A DNA stretch of 64,000 nucleotides from Haemophilus_A paraphrohaemolyticus_A (GCF_003253115.1 NZ_QEQF01000011.1:4360-68359); one strand, 5' to 3'; counted from the stretch's first letter, positions 8,362-16,997 are shown. Made by a program: numbers and translations. The notes: a model not told the origin generated them from the letters alone.

Positions 8362-8387
8362 AAAGCCGCTCCGCTGTGAGCGGTTTT
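8362..8387 (+). terminator. tig terminator
   Basis: aaagccgctc (8362-8371) pairs with gagcggtttt (8378-8387) with one G-U pair and a 6-nt loop. The T-run is short. Just downstream, an inverted pair of uptake cores (aagcggtt 8395-8402 and aaccgctt 8430-8437) may form a second terminator. Confidence 0.7.
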
Positions 8388-8470
8388 CGTGTCCAAGCGG
8401 TTTATTTTTGCAAAACTTTTGCGAAATCTAACCGCTTGATTTGCATTATTTGCAACTAAAGAGAGGAACT

Positions 8471-8914
8471 ATGGACTTAACGTTTACTCAACAACTTCAA
8501 CAATTTATCGCAAATCATCCAGTGCTAATAGCTGCTTGGGTGGCGGTATTTGTGATTACCCTTTACACTTTATTCAAAGGAGCAACCAGCAAATTCAAAG
8601 TGATTGAAAATGCCGAAGCTGTGCAACTAGTGAATAACGAAGAAGGTGTATTCTTAGATGTGCGTACCGATGATGAATTCCGTAAAGGACATATCGTAGA
8701 AAGCCACTTAATTCACCCAAGCGATATTAAAGATGGCAAAACCACTTCAATCGACAAATTCAAAGCCCGTCCAGTAATTGTGGTAGATGGCAATGGTTTT
8801 GGTGCAGCCAAAATCGCAGAACAACTTGTCAAACATGGCTTTGAGAAAGTTTATGCACTTAAAGAAGGTATGATAGGCTGGAAAGCAGCAAATCTGCCAA
8901 CAGTAAAAAAATAA
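8471..8914 (+). CDS. yibN: YibN-family membrane-anchored rhodanese-like protein
   Basis: 147-aa inner-membrane protein: one N-terminal transmembrane helix (about residues 20-41) and a cytoplasmic rhodanese fold (about 55-145). The position of the catalytic Cys holds Asp in VIVVDGNGFG, as in E. coli YibN, so sulfur transfer is not expected. E. coli YibN has been reported as a partner of the YidC insertase (from memory). The ATG at 8471 follows GAGAGGA, so the in-frame start 30 bp earlier is rejected. The order yibN-secB-gpsA-cysE equals E. coli except that grxC is missing. Confidence 0.85.
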   Translation: MDLTFTQQLQQFIANHPVLIAAWVAVFVITLYTLFKGATSKFKVIENAEAVQLVNNEEGVFLDVRTDDEFRKGHIVESHLIHPSDIKDGKTTSIDKFKARPVIVVDGNGFGAAKIAEQLVKHGFEKVYALKEGMIGWKAANLPTVKK

Positions 8915-8923
8915 GGAAATAAT

Positions 8924-9430
8924 ATGGCTGAAGAAAACAAAGTTGCTGAAACAGCAGAACAAGAAGCACAACAGTTCGCATTCCAAATTCAACGTATCTA
9001 TGTCAAAGATGTTTCTTTCGAAGCGCCAAACCTACCAACCATTTTTAACCAAGAATGGGCGCCAAAATTAGGTTTTGAACTCGATACTGAAACGCGTGAA
9101 TTAGGCGAAGATCTTTATGAAGTGGTATTACACATCAATGTTTCAACCACATTAGAAGGCAGTGGCGACACTGCATTCATCTGCGAAGTAAAACAAGCAG
9201 GTGTGTTCACTATCAAAGGTTTAGAAGGTATCCAATTAGCACACTGCTTATCAGCACAATGCCCTGAAATTCTTTACCCTTACGCTCGTGAGTTAATCGC
9301 AAGCCTTGTAAATCGTGGCACTTTCCCTGCATTAAATCTTTCACCAGTAAACTTTAATGCACTATTTGCGGATTACTTTGATCGTTTAGAAGCTGCATCT
9401 GAGGAAGAAGGCAAAGAAAAAGCAAACTAA
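8924..9430 (+). CDS. secB: Protein-export chaperone SecB
   Basis: Tetrameric cytosolic chaperone that keeps outer-membrane and periplasmic precursors unfolded and delivers them to SecA. 168 aa (E. coli 155), with a longer acidic N-terminus. The core segments FQIQRIYVKDVSFEAPN and CPEILYPYARELIASL are typical. TAAGGA lies 7 nt before the ATG, and only 9 bp separate it from yibN, so the two are co-transcribed. A strong terminator follows, separating it from gpsA. Confidence 0.96.
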   Translation: MAEENKVAETAEQEAQQFAFQIQRIYVKDVSFEAPNLPTIFNQEWAPKLGFELDTETRELGEDLYEVVLHINVSTTLEGSGDTAFICEVKQAGVFTIKGLEGIQLAHCLSAQCPEILYPYARELIASLVNRGTFPALNLSPVNFNALFADYFDRLEAASEEEGKEKAN

Positions 9431-9447
9431 TTTTGTTTTTTAGAAAG

Positions 9448-9478
9448 AATAGGTATGTGAAAACATACCTATTTTTTT
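9448..9478 (+). terminator. yibN-secB terminator
   Basis: Perfect 11-bp stem (9448-9458 with 9463-9473) closed by a GAAA tetraloop and followed by T's. A TATAAT -10-like box at 9487-9492 right after it may start the gpsA transcript. Confidence 0.92.
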
Positions 9479-9552
9479 AGATACGATATAATGCGAAAAT
9501 CTTATTTTACTCTTTACCTTATGGGAAGAGTTTACAAGACAAAGGATGAACT

Positions 9553-10563
9553 ATGACTGCAACCTACTCCGCGCCTGTAACCGTGCTCGGCGCTGGCTCC
9601 TACGGCACGGCATTAGCGATTGCACTTGCTCGCAACGGACACAAAACCTACCTTTGGGGGCACCAGCCTGAAGCTATGGCAAAATTAGCGGCTGAACGAA
9701 TGAACCAAGCCTTTTTGCCTGATATTCCTTTCCCTAAGGCGCTTGAAATTGAAAGCGATTTGGCACAAGCATTAAGCAAAGCTCGTGATTTACTGATCGT
9801 TGTGCCAAGCCATGTGTTTGCCGAAGTGCTACAAAATATTAAGCCATTTATTCGCCCAGAGCATCGCATTATGTGGGCAACGAAAGGCTTGGAACGCAAT
9901 ACGGGGCGATTATTACAAACGGTCGCAGAAGAAATTTTAGGCAAATATCACCCGCTAGCGGTCTTATCTGGCCCAACTTTTGCAAAAGAACTTGCTGCTA
10001 GCTTACCAACCGCCATTGCTCTTGCTTCAAATGATCCGCAGTTTGCGGATGAAATGCAGCAACGTATTCACTGCTCGAAAACCTTCCGTGTGTATATCAA
10101 CAATGATATGGTTGGCGTGCAATTGGGCGGTGCGATTAAAAACGTGATTGCAATTGGTGCTGGTGTTTCGGATGGAATGGGCTTCGGGGCAAATGCTCGC
10201 ACGGCATTGATTACCCGTGGATTAGTTGAAATCAGCCGCTTAGGGGCTTCGCTTGGAGCCGATCCGAAAACCTTTATGGGCATGGCAGGCTTGGGTGATT
10301 TAGTGCTGACTTGTACCGACAACCAATCACGTAACCGCCGCTTTGGTTTGGCGTTAGGACAAGGCAAAAAAGCAGACGATATTATTGAGGAAATCGGGCA
10401 GGTGGTGGAAGGTTTCTACAACACCAAAGAGGCTTATTTACTCGCCCAAAAACAGGGCGTAGAGATGCCTATCGTGGAGCAAATTTACCAAATGTTGTTT
10501 GAAGGAAAAAGTGCCGTGGATGTTGCCAAAGCCTTGTTAGGGCGTGAGCGAAAAGGCGAATAG
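9553..10563 (+). CDS. gpsA: Glycerol-3-phosphate dehydrogenase [NAD(P)+] GpsA
   Basis: Reduces dihydroxyacetone phosphate to sn-glycerol 3-phosphate for phospholipid synthesis; cytoplasmic. 336 aa (E. coli 339). The N-terminal Rossmann motif is VLGAGSYGTALA; the ATKGLE segment, LSGPTFAKELA, and the conserved Lys in GGAIKNVIAIGAG follow. AAAGGAT lies 6 nt before the ATG. cysE follows 12 bp later, the same order as in E. coli. Confidence 0.96.
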   Translation: MTATYSAPVTVLGAGSYGTALAIALARNGHKTYLWGHQPEAMAKLAAERMNQAFLPDIPFPKALEIESDLAQALSKARDLLIVVPSHVFAEVLQNIKPFIRPEHRIMWATKGLERNTGRLLQTVAEEILGKYHPLAVLSGPTFAKELAASLPTAIALASNDPQFADEMQQRIHCSKTFRVYINNDMVGVQLGGAIKNVIAIGAGVSDGMGFGANARTALITRGLVEISRLGASLGADPKTFMGMAGLGDLVLTCTDNQSRNRRFGLALGQGKKADDIIEEIGQVVEGFYNTKEAYLLAQKQGVEMPIVEQIYQMLFEGKSAVDVAKALLGRERKGE

Positions 10564-10575
10564 CAGGAATAAAAA

Positions 10576-11394
10576 ATGATAAACGCACAACAACAGGACA
10601 TCATCTGGCAAGAGATCCGTCAAGAAGCACAGGAATTAGTGGAAAGTGAGCCGATGCTTGCCAGCTTTTTCCACGCGACTATTTTAAAACACCCCAATCT
10701 TGGCAGTTCGTTGAGCTATATTCTGGCGAATAAACTCGAAAACCCGATTATGCCTGCGATTGCTCTGAAAGAAATTATCGAAGAAGCATATCGTGCTGAT
10801 CCGCAAATTATTTCGAGTGCTGCATGCGACATTGATGCGGTTCGCACCCGCGACCCTGCGGTGGATAAATGGACGACACCGTTGCTCTATCTAAAAGGCT
10901 TCCATGCCTTACAAAGCTACCGCGTGACTCATTATTTATGGAAGCAAGGACGAAAAGCGTTGGCCGTTTATCTACAAAATGAGATTTCGGTCGCATTTGA
11001 TGTAGATATTCACCCTGCAGCACGCGTAGGCTGTGGCATTATGTTCGACCACGCGACGGGCATTGTGGTGGGCGAAACGGCGGTGATTGAAAATGATGTT
11101 TCTATTCTGCAAGGCGTGACACTTGGTGGTACGGGTAAAGAACACGGCGATCGTCACCCTAAAATTCGCGAGGGTGTGATGATTGGTGCAGGCGCGAAAA
11201 TTCTCGGCAATATCGAAATTGGACAATATGCGAAAATTGGAGCAAATTCGGTGGTGCTTCAGCCTGTGCCCGATCACGCGACCGCTGCTGGCGTGCCTGC
11301 CAAAATTATCAGTAAATCTTCCGACCAAAAACCTGCCTTTGATATGAACCAATATTTTGAGGACACTCAAGGAATGTTTGGGGATGGGATTTAG
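10576..11394 (+). CDS. cysE: Serine O-acetyltransferase CysE
   Basis: Acetylates L-serine with acetyl-CoA, the committed step of cysteine synthesis. 272 aa (E. coli 273). An N-terminal helical domain is followed by a left-handed beta-helix of hexapeptide repeats (about residues 140-245), with the catalytic DIHPAARVG and MFDHATGIVVGE segments and GVTLGGTGKEHGDRHP. The C-terminal Ile that binds cysteine synthase CysK in E. coli is present (ends GDGI). Co-transcribed with gpsA. Confidence 0.96.
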   Translation: MINAQQQDIIWQEIRQEAQELVESEPMLASFFHATILKHPNLGSSLSYILANKLENPIMPAIALKEIIEEAYRADPQIISSAACDIDAVRTRDPAVDKWTTPLLYLKGFHALQSYRVTHYLWKQGRKALAVYLQNEISVAFDVDIHPAARVGCGIMFDHATGIVVGETAVIENDVSILQGVTLGGTGKEHGDRHPKIREGVMIGAGAKILGNIEIGQYAKIGANSVVLQPVPDHATAAGVPAKIISKSSDQKPAFDMNQYFEDTQGMFGDGI

Positions 11395-11410
11395 CAAATT
11401 GCTTATAGAA

Positions 11411-11440
11411 AAAGACTGCTTGTTTTTACAAGCGGTCTTT
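11411..11440. terminator. Terminator between cysE and roxA
   Basis: aaagactgcttgt (11411-11423) pairs with acaagcggtcttt (11428-11440), 13 bp with one G-U pair and a 4-nt loop. The right arm is a full ACAAGCGGT uptake signal, the left arm a one-base variant. Serves convergent cysE and roxA. Confidence 0.88.
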
Positions 11441-11450
11441 GCTTAAAGCT

Positions 11451-12644
11451 TTATTCAGCTTCGTTTAAAATCAACCAGCCCATATCTAACCAATCGCAAA
11501 TCGTATCAAGCAATAACTCTAATTCTGCCTGATCTTTCACGCGAGAAGCCAATTTATTCCACGAAATTGAATCACCGTTTGCAATGCGGATTAACAAATT
11601 GGTTTCAGCTTCGTTTAGCTCATCAATCCACTCGCCGTTCACATAAATACGTTGCGGATTTTCGGTGTAAAGCATTTTCACATTTGCATCTTGTTGCAAC
11701 CAACCGCCCGCTTCGAGCACTTCTTGCACTTCGTCTGGATAATTTTCGCTTTCTTCGGTAAGTTGCTCATAGCGTCTTGAACTCACCGCAGAAGCCACTG
11801 CATGGGCAAAAATAGCATCAAACTGCTCAGAATCTTGCAATAAGTTGATTAACTGGCGTTTGAAATTTGCGACCATTTTCGGATCTAATAACGCATTCGG
11901 CTGCTCATTTGGTGACAAACGGAACGGAATATTAAATTCGGATGTTGGCAATAAATCGTGCTCTTTATCTAAAGTCTCCGTGAATTTGCAGAGCAAATCT
12001 GCCGCATTTGGATAACGTAAACCGAACGAGAAAGTCAAACTATCGGTTTCTGACACACCATAATGTGCCATACGCGAAGGTACATAAAGCACGTCCCCAG
12101 GTTGCATCACTTCATCAATCACCAAATCGCCCATATCATCAAAAATGCGAATTGGCTGGTTTGGCTTAAATTCAGTAGAAGGATCGCACCATTTGCCCAC
12201 TTGCCAACGGCGTTCGCCATAGCCTTGTACAAGGAATACATCATATTCATCATAATGTTTGCCTACAGTGCCATTTTTTGGTGAGCAAGAAACCATAATG
12301 TCATCACGCTGCCATTGCGGAATATAGCCAAAGGCTTGCCATAATTCGCCCAATTCTGGCGACCATTGCTCTAAATTTTGCACCATTACCGACCATTGCT
12401 CTGGCAAGTTTTCCAAATCGCTCTCTTCAAACGGACTGTTTTTCACCGACCATTGCTCGTTTTGGCATTGAATTAGGCGAGCGGTAATCTCTTCTTCAAG
12501 TGCTAATTCAAGAATATCGTTTGGTTCGAACAAATCGACAATTTGCGGCAAACCGTTACGGATTAAAAGCGGTCGTTTTTGCCAATAATTTTGCAAAAAG
12601 TCTTGTGGTGTGATGTTTTCAGGTAAGCAGAATGGAATGTTCAT
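11451..12644 (-). CDS. roxA: Ribosomal protein L16 arginine 3-hydroxylase RoxA (YcfD)
   Basis: 2-oxoglutarate- and Fe(II)-dependent oxygenase of the JmjC/cupin type that hydroxylates an arginine of ribosomal protein L16. 397 aa (E. coli YcfD 373). The iron triad shows as HYDEYDVF (His and Asp) and the distal His in RMAHYGVS; the C-terminal winged-helix region follows. The ATG at 12644 (MNIPFCLPEN) has AAGGAA upstream; an open extension of 41 codons further upstream is low in complexity and not family-like. Monocistronic. Confidence 0.9.
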   Translation of the reverse strand: MNIPFCLPENITPQDFLQNYWQKRPLLIRNGLPQIVDLFEPNDILELALEEEITARLIQCQNEQWSVKNSPFEESDLENLPEQWSVMVQNLEQWSPELGELWQAFGYIPQWQRDDIMVSCSPKNGTVGKHYDEYDVFLVQGYGERRWQVGKWCDPSTEFKPNQPIRIFDDMGDLVIDEVMQPGDVLYVPSRMAHYGVSETDSLTFSFGLRYPNAADLLCKFTETLDKEHDLLPTSEFNIPFRLSPNEQPNALLDPKMVANFKRQLINLLQDSEQFDAIFAHAVASAVSSRRYEQLTEESENYPDEVQEVLEAGGWLQQDANVKMLYTENPQRIYVNGEWIDELNEAETNLLIRIANGDSISWNKLASRVKDQAELELLLDTICDWLDMGWLILNEAE

Positions 12645-12752
12645 AGGGCGTTCCTTCTTTTGAGAATAGTTGTTCTTATTATAATAGCGATTTTTTGTGC
12701 AAAATACACGGAAAGAATAGAGAAATGTGATTTTCCATGCAAAAAAGCATAT

Positions 12753-12790
12753 AAAAAAACCGACCAAGCGGTCGGTTTTCTTTTTTTATT
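12753..12790. terminator. rpsT terminator with uptake core
   Basis: aaaaccgacc (12756-12765) pairs perfectly with ggtcggtttt (12770-12779), loop aagc, with A-runs on the left and T-runs on the right, so it can work both ways. The centre contains a caagcggt uptake core. It lies just downstream of rpsT on the minus strand. Confidence 0.88.
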
Positions 12791-12797
12791 TTGCAAA

Positions 12798-13061
12798 TTA
12801 TGCTAACGCTTTGATACGTGCAGATAATTTCGCTTTGTGGTTTGCTGCTTTGTTCGCGTGGATTAAGCCTTTAGATGCCATACGATCCACTACTTTTTGC
12901 ATTTCAACGAAAGCTGCTTGAGCGACTACTTTATCACCTGCTGCTACTGCTGCATATACTTTTTTGATGAATGTACGCATCATTGAGCGTTGGCTTGCGT
13001 TGTGTTGGCGGCGTTTTTCAGATTGAACCGCACGTTTTTTTGCTGACTTGATATTAGCCAA
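12798..13061 (-). CDS. rpsT: 30S ribosomal protein S20
   Basis: Primary 16S rRNA-binding protein of the small subunit. 87 aa, rich in Lys/Arg/Ala, starting ANIKSAKKRAVQSEKRR and containing RSMMRTFIKKVYAA. The start is assigned to the TTG at 13061-13059: it gives the family N-terminus and length, and AGGAG lies 8 nt upstream. Another TTG two codons earlier sits too close to that ribosome binding site. E. coli rpsT also starts with UUG, and this rare start is part of S20 autoregulation there. Confidence 0.95.
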   Translation of the reverse strand: MANIKSAKKRAVQSEKRRQHNASQRSMMRTFIKKVYAAVAAGDKVVAQAAFVEMQKVVDRMASKGLIHANKAANHKAKLSARIKALA

Positions 13062-13096
13062 GGTCAAACTCCTAAGATATCTGTGTTAAATAAATA

Positions 13097-13116
13097 AGCA
13101 TAAACGGGTTTATGCT
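13097..13116 (-). promoter_or_regulatory. Hairpin in the rpsT leader
   Basis: agcataaa (13097-13104) and tttatgct (13109-13116) form a perfect 8-bp stem with a 4-nt loop, 36 nt upstream of the rpsT start. It may be part of the S20 translational control region; no T-run follows on the minus strand. Confidence 0.4.
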
Positions 13117-13265
13117 GCTATCGATAGTTTTTAATTCATTTTCAACGAGACACGTGCTTGAAAATAACACCGTTTTTCTGTTTAAGAAAACGATAGAACG
13201 AGATTTTATCAGCTTTTTGCCGATTTTCCTATAAAAAAGGATAATTTTCTGATCAATTTTGCAAT

Positions 13266-14834
13266 TTAACTTCTAAAATCTTGCTTGCGAATACCTAAAA
13301 TAAAGAGCATCGCAAAATAACTGATTGCAGCAAGCACAATCAACCAACCAAGCCAATAGACTTTCATCAGTGTACTCATTTCAAACCACGCTTTTAAGTG
13401 TGGTGAGAAATAATGGACTAGCCAGCCCATTACTAGGGCTGCAATCACTATTTTTAAGATAAAGAAAATCGTTTTGCGAGAGATGTGATAAATGCCCTGT
13501 TTCGACAGATGGCGATAAAGCAAAGAGGCATTTACCGCAGCGGATAACACTGACGCCATTGCTAAACCTAAGTAGCCAAATGGAATCGCAAGCAAGCCAA
13601 AACACATATTACAAGCGGTCGCAATTAAGCCAATTTTTACGGGGGTTTTAGTGTTCTGGTTAGCATAAAAACCGTTCGCTAAAATGCTAATGAGCATATA
13701 GCTGTTTAGTCCTAAACACATAATCCAGAGCGAATGGCTAGAGGCGATTACATCTGAAAGCCCAAATTTACCGCGCATAAAGAGCGTCATAATCATTGGC
13801 TGAGCAAGGGTAGCAATGCCGATCATGGCAGGAATCCCAAGCAGTAATACCATGCGCACGCCCCAGTCCATTGTGGTTTGGAATTGGGTTTTACGCTCGG
13901 TTTCATTTAGCTCTTTCTGCTTGGCAATTTTAGACAGGGTTGGAAGTACTACGGTCGAAATCGCAATACCGAAAATACCGAGTGGGAATTCGATCAAGCG
14001 GTCGGAATAATAAAGCCACGTGATTGAGCCTGTAACCAAAAAGCTGGCAATCACTTGGTTTAATAATAAGTTGATTTGCGTCACTGACACGCCGAATAAC
14101 GCAGGTAACATCAGTGTACGCACTTTTTTTACGCCTTCATCATTCCATGCCCATTTCGGTTTTACTAACAAACCCGCTTGCTTCATAAATGGAATTTGGA
14201 ACAGGAATTGCAGTAATCCACCTAAGAAAATCCCCCACGCAAGGGCAATGTCTGGTCGCTCAAAATAATCTGCGCCGAAGATTGCCATCGCAATAATCGC
14301 CACATTCAGTAACACAGGCGAAAATGCCATCACACCGAATTTGCCAAGCGTGTTAAGCACAGCCCCAGAAAGGGCAACAAAAGTGATAAACCAGAGGTAA
14401 GGAAAGGTGATTTTCAACAATAGCGAAGCCTGTGTAAATTTTTCCGCATCAGCCCCACCATTAAGCCAATCCATAAACCAGCCTGTACCGAAAAGTGCTG
14501 CTACAACAGGCGAGCCGATCATTGCCAATAATGTCACAGCTGACACTACCAACCCCAACGACCCCGACACTTTCGCCACAAATTCACGGGTTTTGTTTAA
14601 GTTGTTATCAGAATTATATTCCGCTAAAACGGGCACAAATGCCTTAGAAAAAGCCCCTTCAGCGAATAAACGACGCAGAAAATTGGGAATACGATTGGCG
14701 AAAAGAAAGACATCTGACATCGCCCCCGCTCCGAGTACACTTGCCACGATCATATCGCGAATTAAGCCCAACACGCGGGAAACGAGGGTTAGCCCACTGA
14801 CTAATATGCCTGATTTTAGAAGTTTTTTGCTCAT
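13266..14834 (-). CDS. murJ: Lipid II flippase MurJ
   Basis: Polytopic inner-membrane protein that moves lipid II across the membrane for peptidoglycan synthesis. 522 aa (E. coli 511), about 14 predicted membrane helices. The N-terminal SGLTLVSRVLGLIRDMIVA and FRRLFAEGAFSKAFVPVLAE-type segments identify the MviN/MurJ family. The ATG at 14834 is chosen over a TTG eight codons earlier; GAGG stands only 2-3 nt before the ATG, so the exact start is less sure. rpsT follows on the same strand after about 200 bp. Confidence 0.94.
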   Translation of the reverse strand: MSKKLLKSGILVSGLTLVSRVLGLIRDMIVASVLGAGAMSDVFLFANRIPNFLRRLFAEGAFSKAFVPVLAEYNSDNNLNKTREFVAKVSGSLGLVVSAVTLLAMIGSPVVAALFGTGWFMDWLNGGADAEKFTQASLLLKITFPYLWFITFVALSGAVLNTLGKFGVMAFSPVLLNVAIIAMAIFGADYFERPDIALAWGIFLGGLLQFLFQIPFMKQAGLLVKPKWAWNDEGVKKVRTLMLPALFGVSVTQINLLLNQVIASFLVTGSITWLYYSDRLIEFPLGIFGIAISTVVLPTLSKIAKQKELNETERKTQFQTTMDWGVRMVLLLGIPAMIGIATLAQPMIMTLFMRGKFGLSDVIASSHSLWIMCLGLNSYMLISILANGFYANQNTKTPVKIGLIATACNMCFGLLAIPFGYLGLAMASVLSAAVNASLLYRHLSKQGIYHISRKTIFFILKIVIAALVMGWLVHYFSPHLKAWFEMSTLMKVYWLGWLIVLAAISYFAMLFILGIRKQDFRS

Positions 14835-14900
14835 AGCCTCTATTTTTTTGGACTCCAAGGGAATATGCCCTAAATGTAAAATAGGGCTATAGATGTTACG

Positions 14901-15599
14901 TTAACCCAAATTATTCAACATCGCCAAAACCATCTCTGATGATTTTTCTGCGGCAAGCGGTAAAAACTCATCAAAAGAGAGATGCGATTCTTTGTCGGCA
15001 ACGTCTGAAATCGCACGCACCACTACAAATGGAATTTGCATTGCGTGACACACTTGGGCGATGGCGGCAGCTTCCATTTCAACGGCTGCGACTTGTGGGA
15101 AGTCTGCACGAATTTGAGCGATTTTATCTGCCCCGTTGATAAAGGCATCACCGCTACAAATTAAGCCAGAAACAGCATTTAAGCCTAATTTTTCCGCCTG
15201 TTTTTTAGCTACTTCTACTAATTGTTCATTTGGTAAAAATGCCGCTGGATTGGCGGGAAGTTGTCCTTTCTCATAGCCGAAAGCGGTCACATCCACATCG
15301 TGGTGACGTACATCGGTTGAAATAATCACATCGCCGACGTTTAAGTTTGGATCTAACCCGCCAGCAGATCCCGTGTTAATAATCATATCGGGTTTGAATT
15401 GCTGAATGAGTAGTGTTGTGCCCATCGCAGCGGCTACTTTTCCAATGCCAGATTGCAATACTGCAACAGGGCGGTTGTTAATTTTACCTTCAAAAATTTT
15501 GCAGTTGGCTATTTCTGTTGTTTTCGGTTCAAGCATTAAACCGCATAAAATTTCTACTTCTTGTGGCATCGCACCAATAATTGCAATTTTATTTGGCAT
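14901..15599 (-). CDS. mtnN: 5'-methylthioadenosine/S-adenosylhomocysteine nucleosidase
   Basis: Hydrolyses methylthioadenosine, S-adenosylhomocysteine and 5'-deoxyadenosine, feeding methionine salvage and the first step to AI-2. 232 aa, the same as E. coli. Begins MPNKIAIIGAMPQEVE; the nucleoside phosphorylase fold shows NTGSAGGLDPNLNVGD and VEMEAAAIAQVC, and the catalytic Asp in RAISDVAD. AAGGAG lies 6 nt before the ATG. The start overlaps the end of the upstream DsbA-like gene by 11 bp, implying translational coupling. Confidence 0.96.
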   Translation of the reverse strand: MPNKIAIIGAMPQEVEILCGLMLEPKTTEIANCKIFEGKINNRPVAVLQSGIGKVAAAMGTTLLIQQFKPDMIINTGSAGGLDPNLNVGDVIISTDVRHHDVDVTAFGYEKGQLPANPAAFLPNEQLVEVAKKQAEKLGLNAVSGLICSGDAFINGADKIAQIRADFPQVAAVEMEAAAIAQVCHAMQIPFVVVRAISDVADKESHLSFDEFLPLAAEKSSEMVLAMLNNLG

Positions 15600-16314
15600 C
15601 GTTATCTCCTTGTTCTTGTTGTAGTTTCTCAACTAAAAAATCTAGCACCCCGAAGGTGTAATCATCGTTGTAAAGCGTGTTTTGCAACAAAATATATTTG
15701 CCGTTTAACACTGCCATCGGCACATACTTTGGTGAACCGTATTGTTTAAACAAATTCACATCGCTTTCAATCTGTTTTTTCACTGGAGCGGAATGGAAGA
15801 GTTGATGGAAGCGTTGGTCATCAATCCCATTGCGTTTGAGCCACGCTCGGATCTCATCGTTGCTTTTGAGTAAGCTTTTCTCTTCTTTGCGATCAAGACT
15901 GTCGAACAGATAGAGCGGGCTTAAATCCGCTTTGCCGTATTCTTTAAAAGTTGCATTCATCGCACTGGTGAAATTATCCTCTTTGGCAAAGCTCGGTGAG
16001 GTTTGCAACACCAATTTATCTGCGTGATTTTTTACATAGAGATTAAGGGAATCCAACCCAATCAGACAGTTCTTACAGCCATATTGATAGAAATATTGGA
16101 TTAAAATTTTACCCTTTGGCACATTGATTTTAATCGGTTTGATATACGAAAAGAAATCCTTACCATCTTTAAAAAGCGGTTGTTTTTCTTCGGTTTTTTG
16201 CGAAGTTTCACTTGTAGTTTTCTTTTCAGGTTCGCTTGCAACGTTTGGAAGCGCAATCATCAAACCCAGCAAAGCGGTTAAATAATATCGTAATTTCATC
16301 GTGGTTTTACTCAT
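15589..16314 (-). CDS. DsbA-like thiol-disulfide oxidoreductase with CKNC motif
   Basis: 241-aa secreted protein: an N-terminal signal sequence (about residues 6-27), a charged linker (about 28-50) and a thioredoxin-fold domain with an inserted helical part. The active-site motif is CKNC (in YQYGCKNCL) rather than the CPHC of classic DsbA, and the cis-proline loop reads YVPMAVLNGKY, which supports a DsbA-type enzyme. The substrate is unknown. Two in-frame ATGs lie five codons apart (16314 and 16299), neither with a strong ribosome binding site. It lies between mog (9 bp upstream) and mtnN (11-bp overlap), so all three may share a transcript. Confidence 0.72.
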   Translation of the reverse strand: MSKTTMKLRYYLTALLGLMIALPNVASEPEKKTTSETSQKTEEKQPLFKDGKDFFSYIKPIKINVPKGKILIQYFYQYGCKNCLIGLDSLNLYVKNHADKLVLQTSPSFAKEDNFTSAMNATFKEYGKADLSPLYLFDSLDRKEEKSLLKSNDEIRAWLKRNGIDDQRFHQLFHSAPVKKQIESDVNLFKQYGSPKYVPMAVLNGKYILLQNTLYNDDYTFGVLDFLVEKLQQEQGDNDAK

Positions 16315-16323
16315 TTAGCGGAT

Positions 16324-16908
16324 TTATCTTATCGCTGATTTCGGGCGGAAACTTTCGCACACGCTTGCGTGGGTGTCGATATAAATCTCGCTGAGTAATT
16401 GCAAGCAATAAGGCACAGCGGAGAAAATGCCTTTTACTATTGTTTTGCCGTTTTCGTCTTTTACGCCTTCCAACGTTTCTTGGATTGCTTTCGGCTGCCC
16501 TGGTAAGTTAAGAATTAAACTTTCGCCACGAATCACACCGACTTGGCGAGAGAGAATCGCGGTCGGTACAAATTGTAGGCTCACTTGACGCATTTGTTCA
16601 CCAAAGCCTGGCATTTCACGATCTGCGACGGCAAGCGTAGCATCAGGCGTTACATCACGTTTCGCAGGACCTGTGCCGCCTGTGGTTAACACTAAGTGGC
16701 ATTCAGCTTGATCGACTAATTCGATTAAAGTTTGTTCAATAAGCGGCTGCTCATCAGGAATTAAACGGACTTCGATATCAAATTCATCAATTAAGGCTTT
16801 TTCCAACCACGCTTGGAGTGCGGGAATGCCTTGGTCTGCATAAACGCCTTGTGAGGCACGGTCGGACACAGAAACTAGCCCGACTTTGAGTTTTTGTTTG
16901 TTTAGCAT
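16324..16908 (-). CDS. mog: Molybdopterin adenylyltransferase Mog
   Basis: Adenylylates molybdopterin before molybdenum insertion in molybdenum cofactor synthesis; cytoplasmic. 194 aa (E. coli 195). The MoCF-biosynthesis signature LTTGGTGPAKRDVTPDAT and the NLPGQPKAIQETL segment are clear, and the C-terminus SFRPKSAIR matches E. coli. The ATG at 16908 is chosen because the upstream 16-codon extension is not family-like and GAGA lies before it. No other moa/moe genes are in the window. Confidence 0.93.
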   Translation of the reverse strand: MLNKQKLKVGLVSVSDRASQGVYADQGIPALQAWLEKALIDEFDIEVRLIPDEQPLIEQTLIELVDQAECHLVLTTGGTGPAKRDVTPDATLAVADREMPGFGEQMRQVSLQFVPTAILSRQVGVIRGESLILNLPGQPKAIQETLEGVKDENGKTIVKGIFSAVPYCLQLLSEIYIDTHASVCESFRPKSAIR

Positions 16909-16954
16909 TTTATATTCTCTTTTTGTACTAATTTCTCCGTAAATGACTACTGCC

Positions 16955-16997
16955 AAATCTCCCCTCCTTCTTTAGCAAAGAGGGAGAGGGGAGATTT
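16955..16997. repeat. C-rich inverted repeat between ccmI and mog
   Basis: A 19-nt left arm starting aaatctcccct (16955-16973) pairs with a 21-nt right arm ending ggggagattt (16977-16997), with a 2-nt gap and one mismatch and an AGCA-like tip. A single long imperfect palindrome in the ccmI-mog gap; the gccaaat/atttagc flanks extend the symmetry. Intergenic repeats of this type are common in many genomes. It may terminate or insulate transcription. Confidence 0.6.

Noticed and set aside
11451..12767. Longer roxA reading frame beginning at 12767
   Set aside because: The extra 41 residues are hydrophobic/basic and not family-like; the ATG at 12644 has a good ribosome binding site and family N-terminus.
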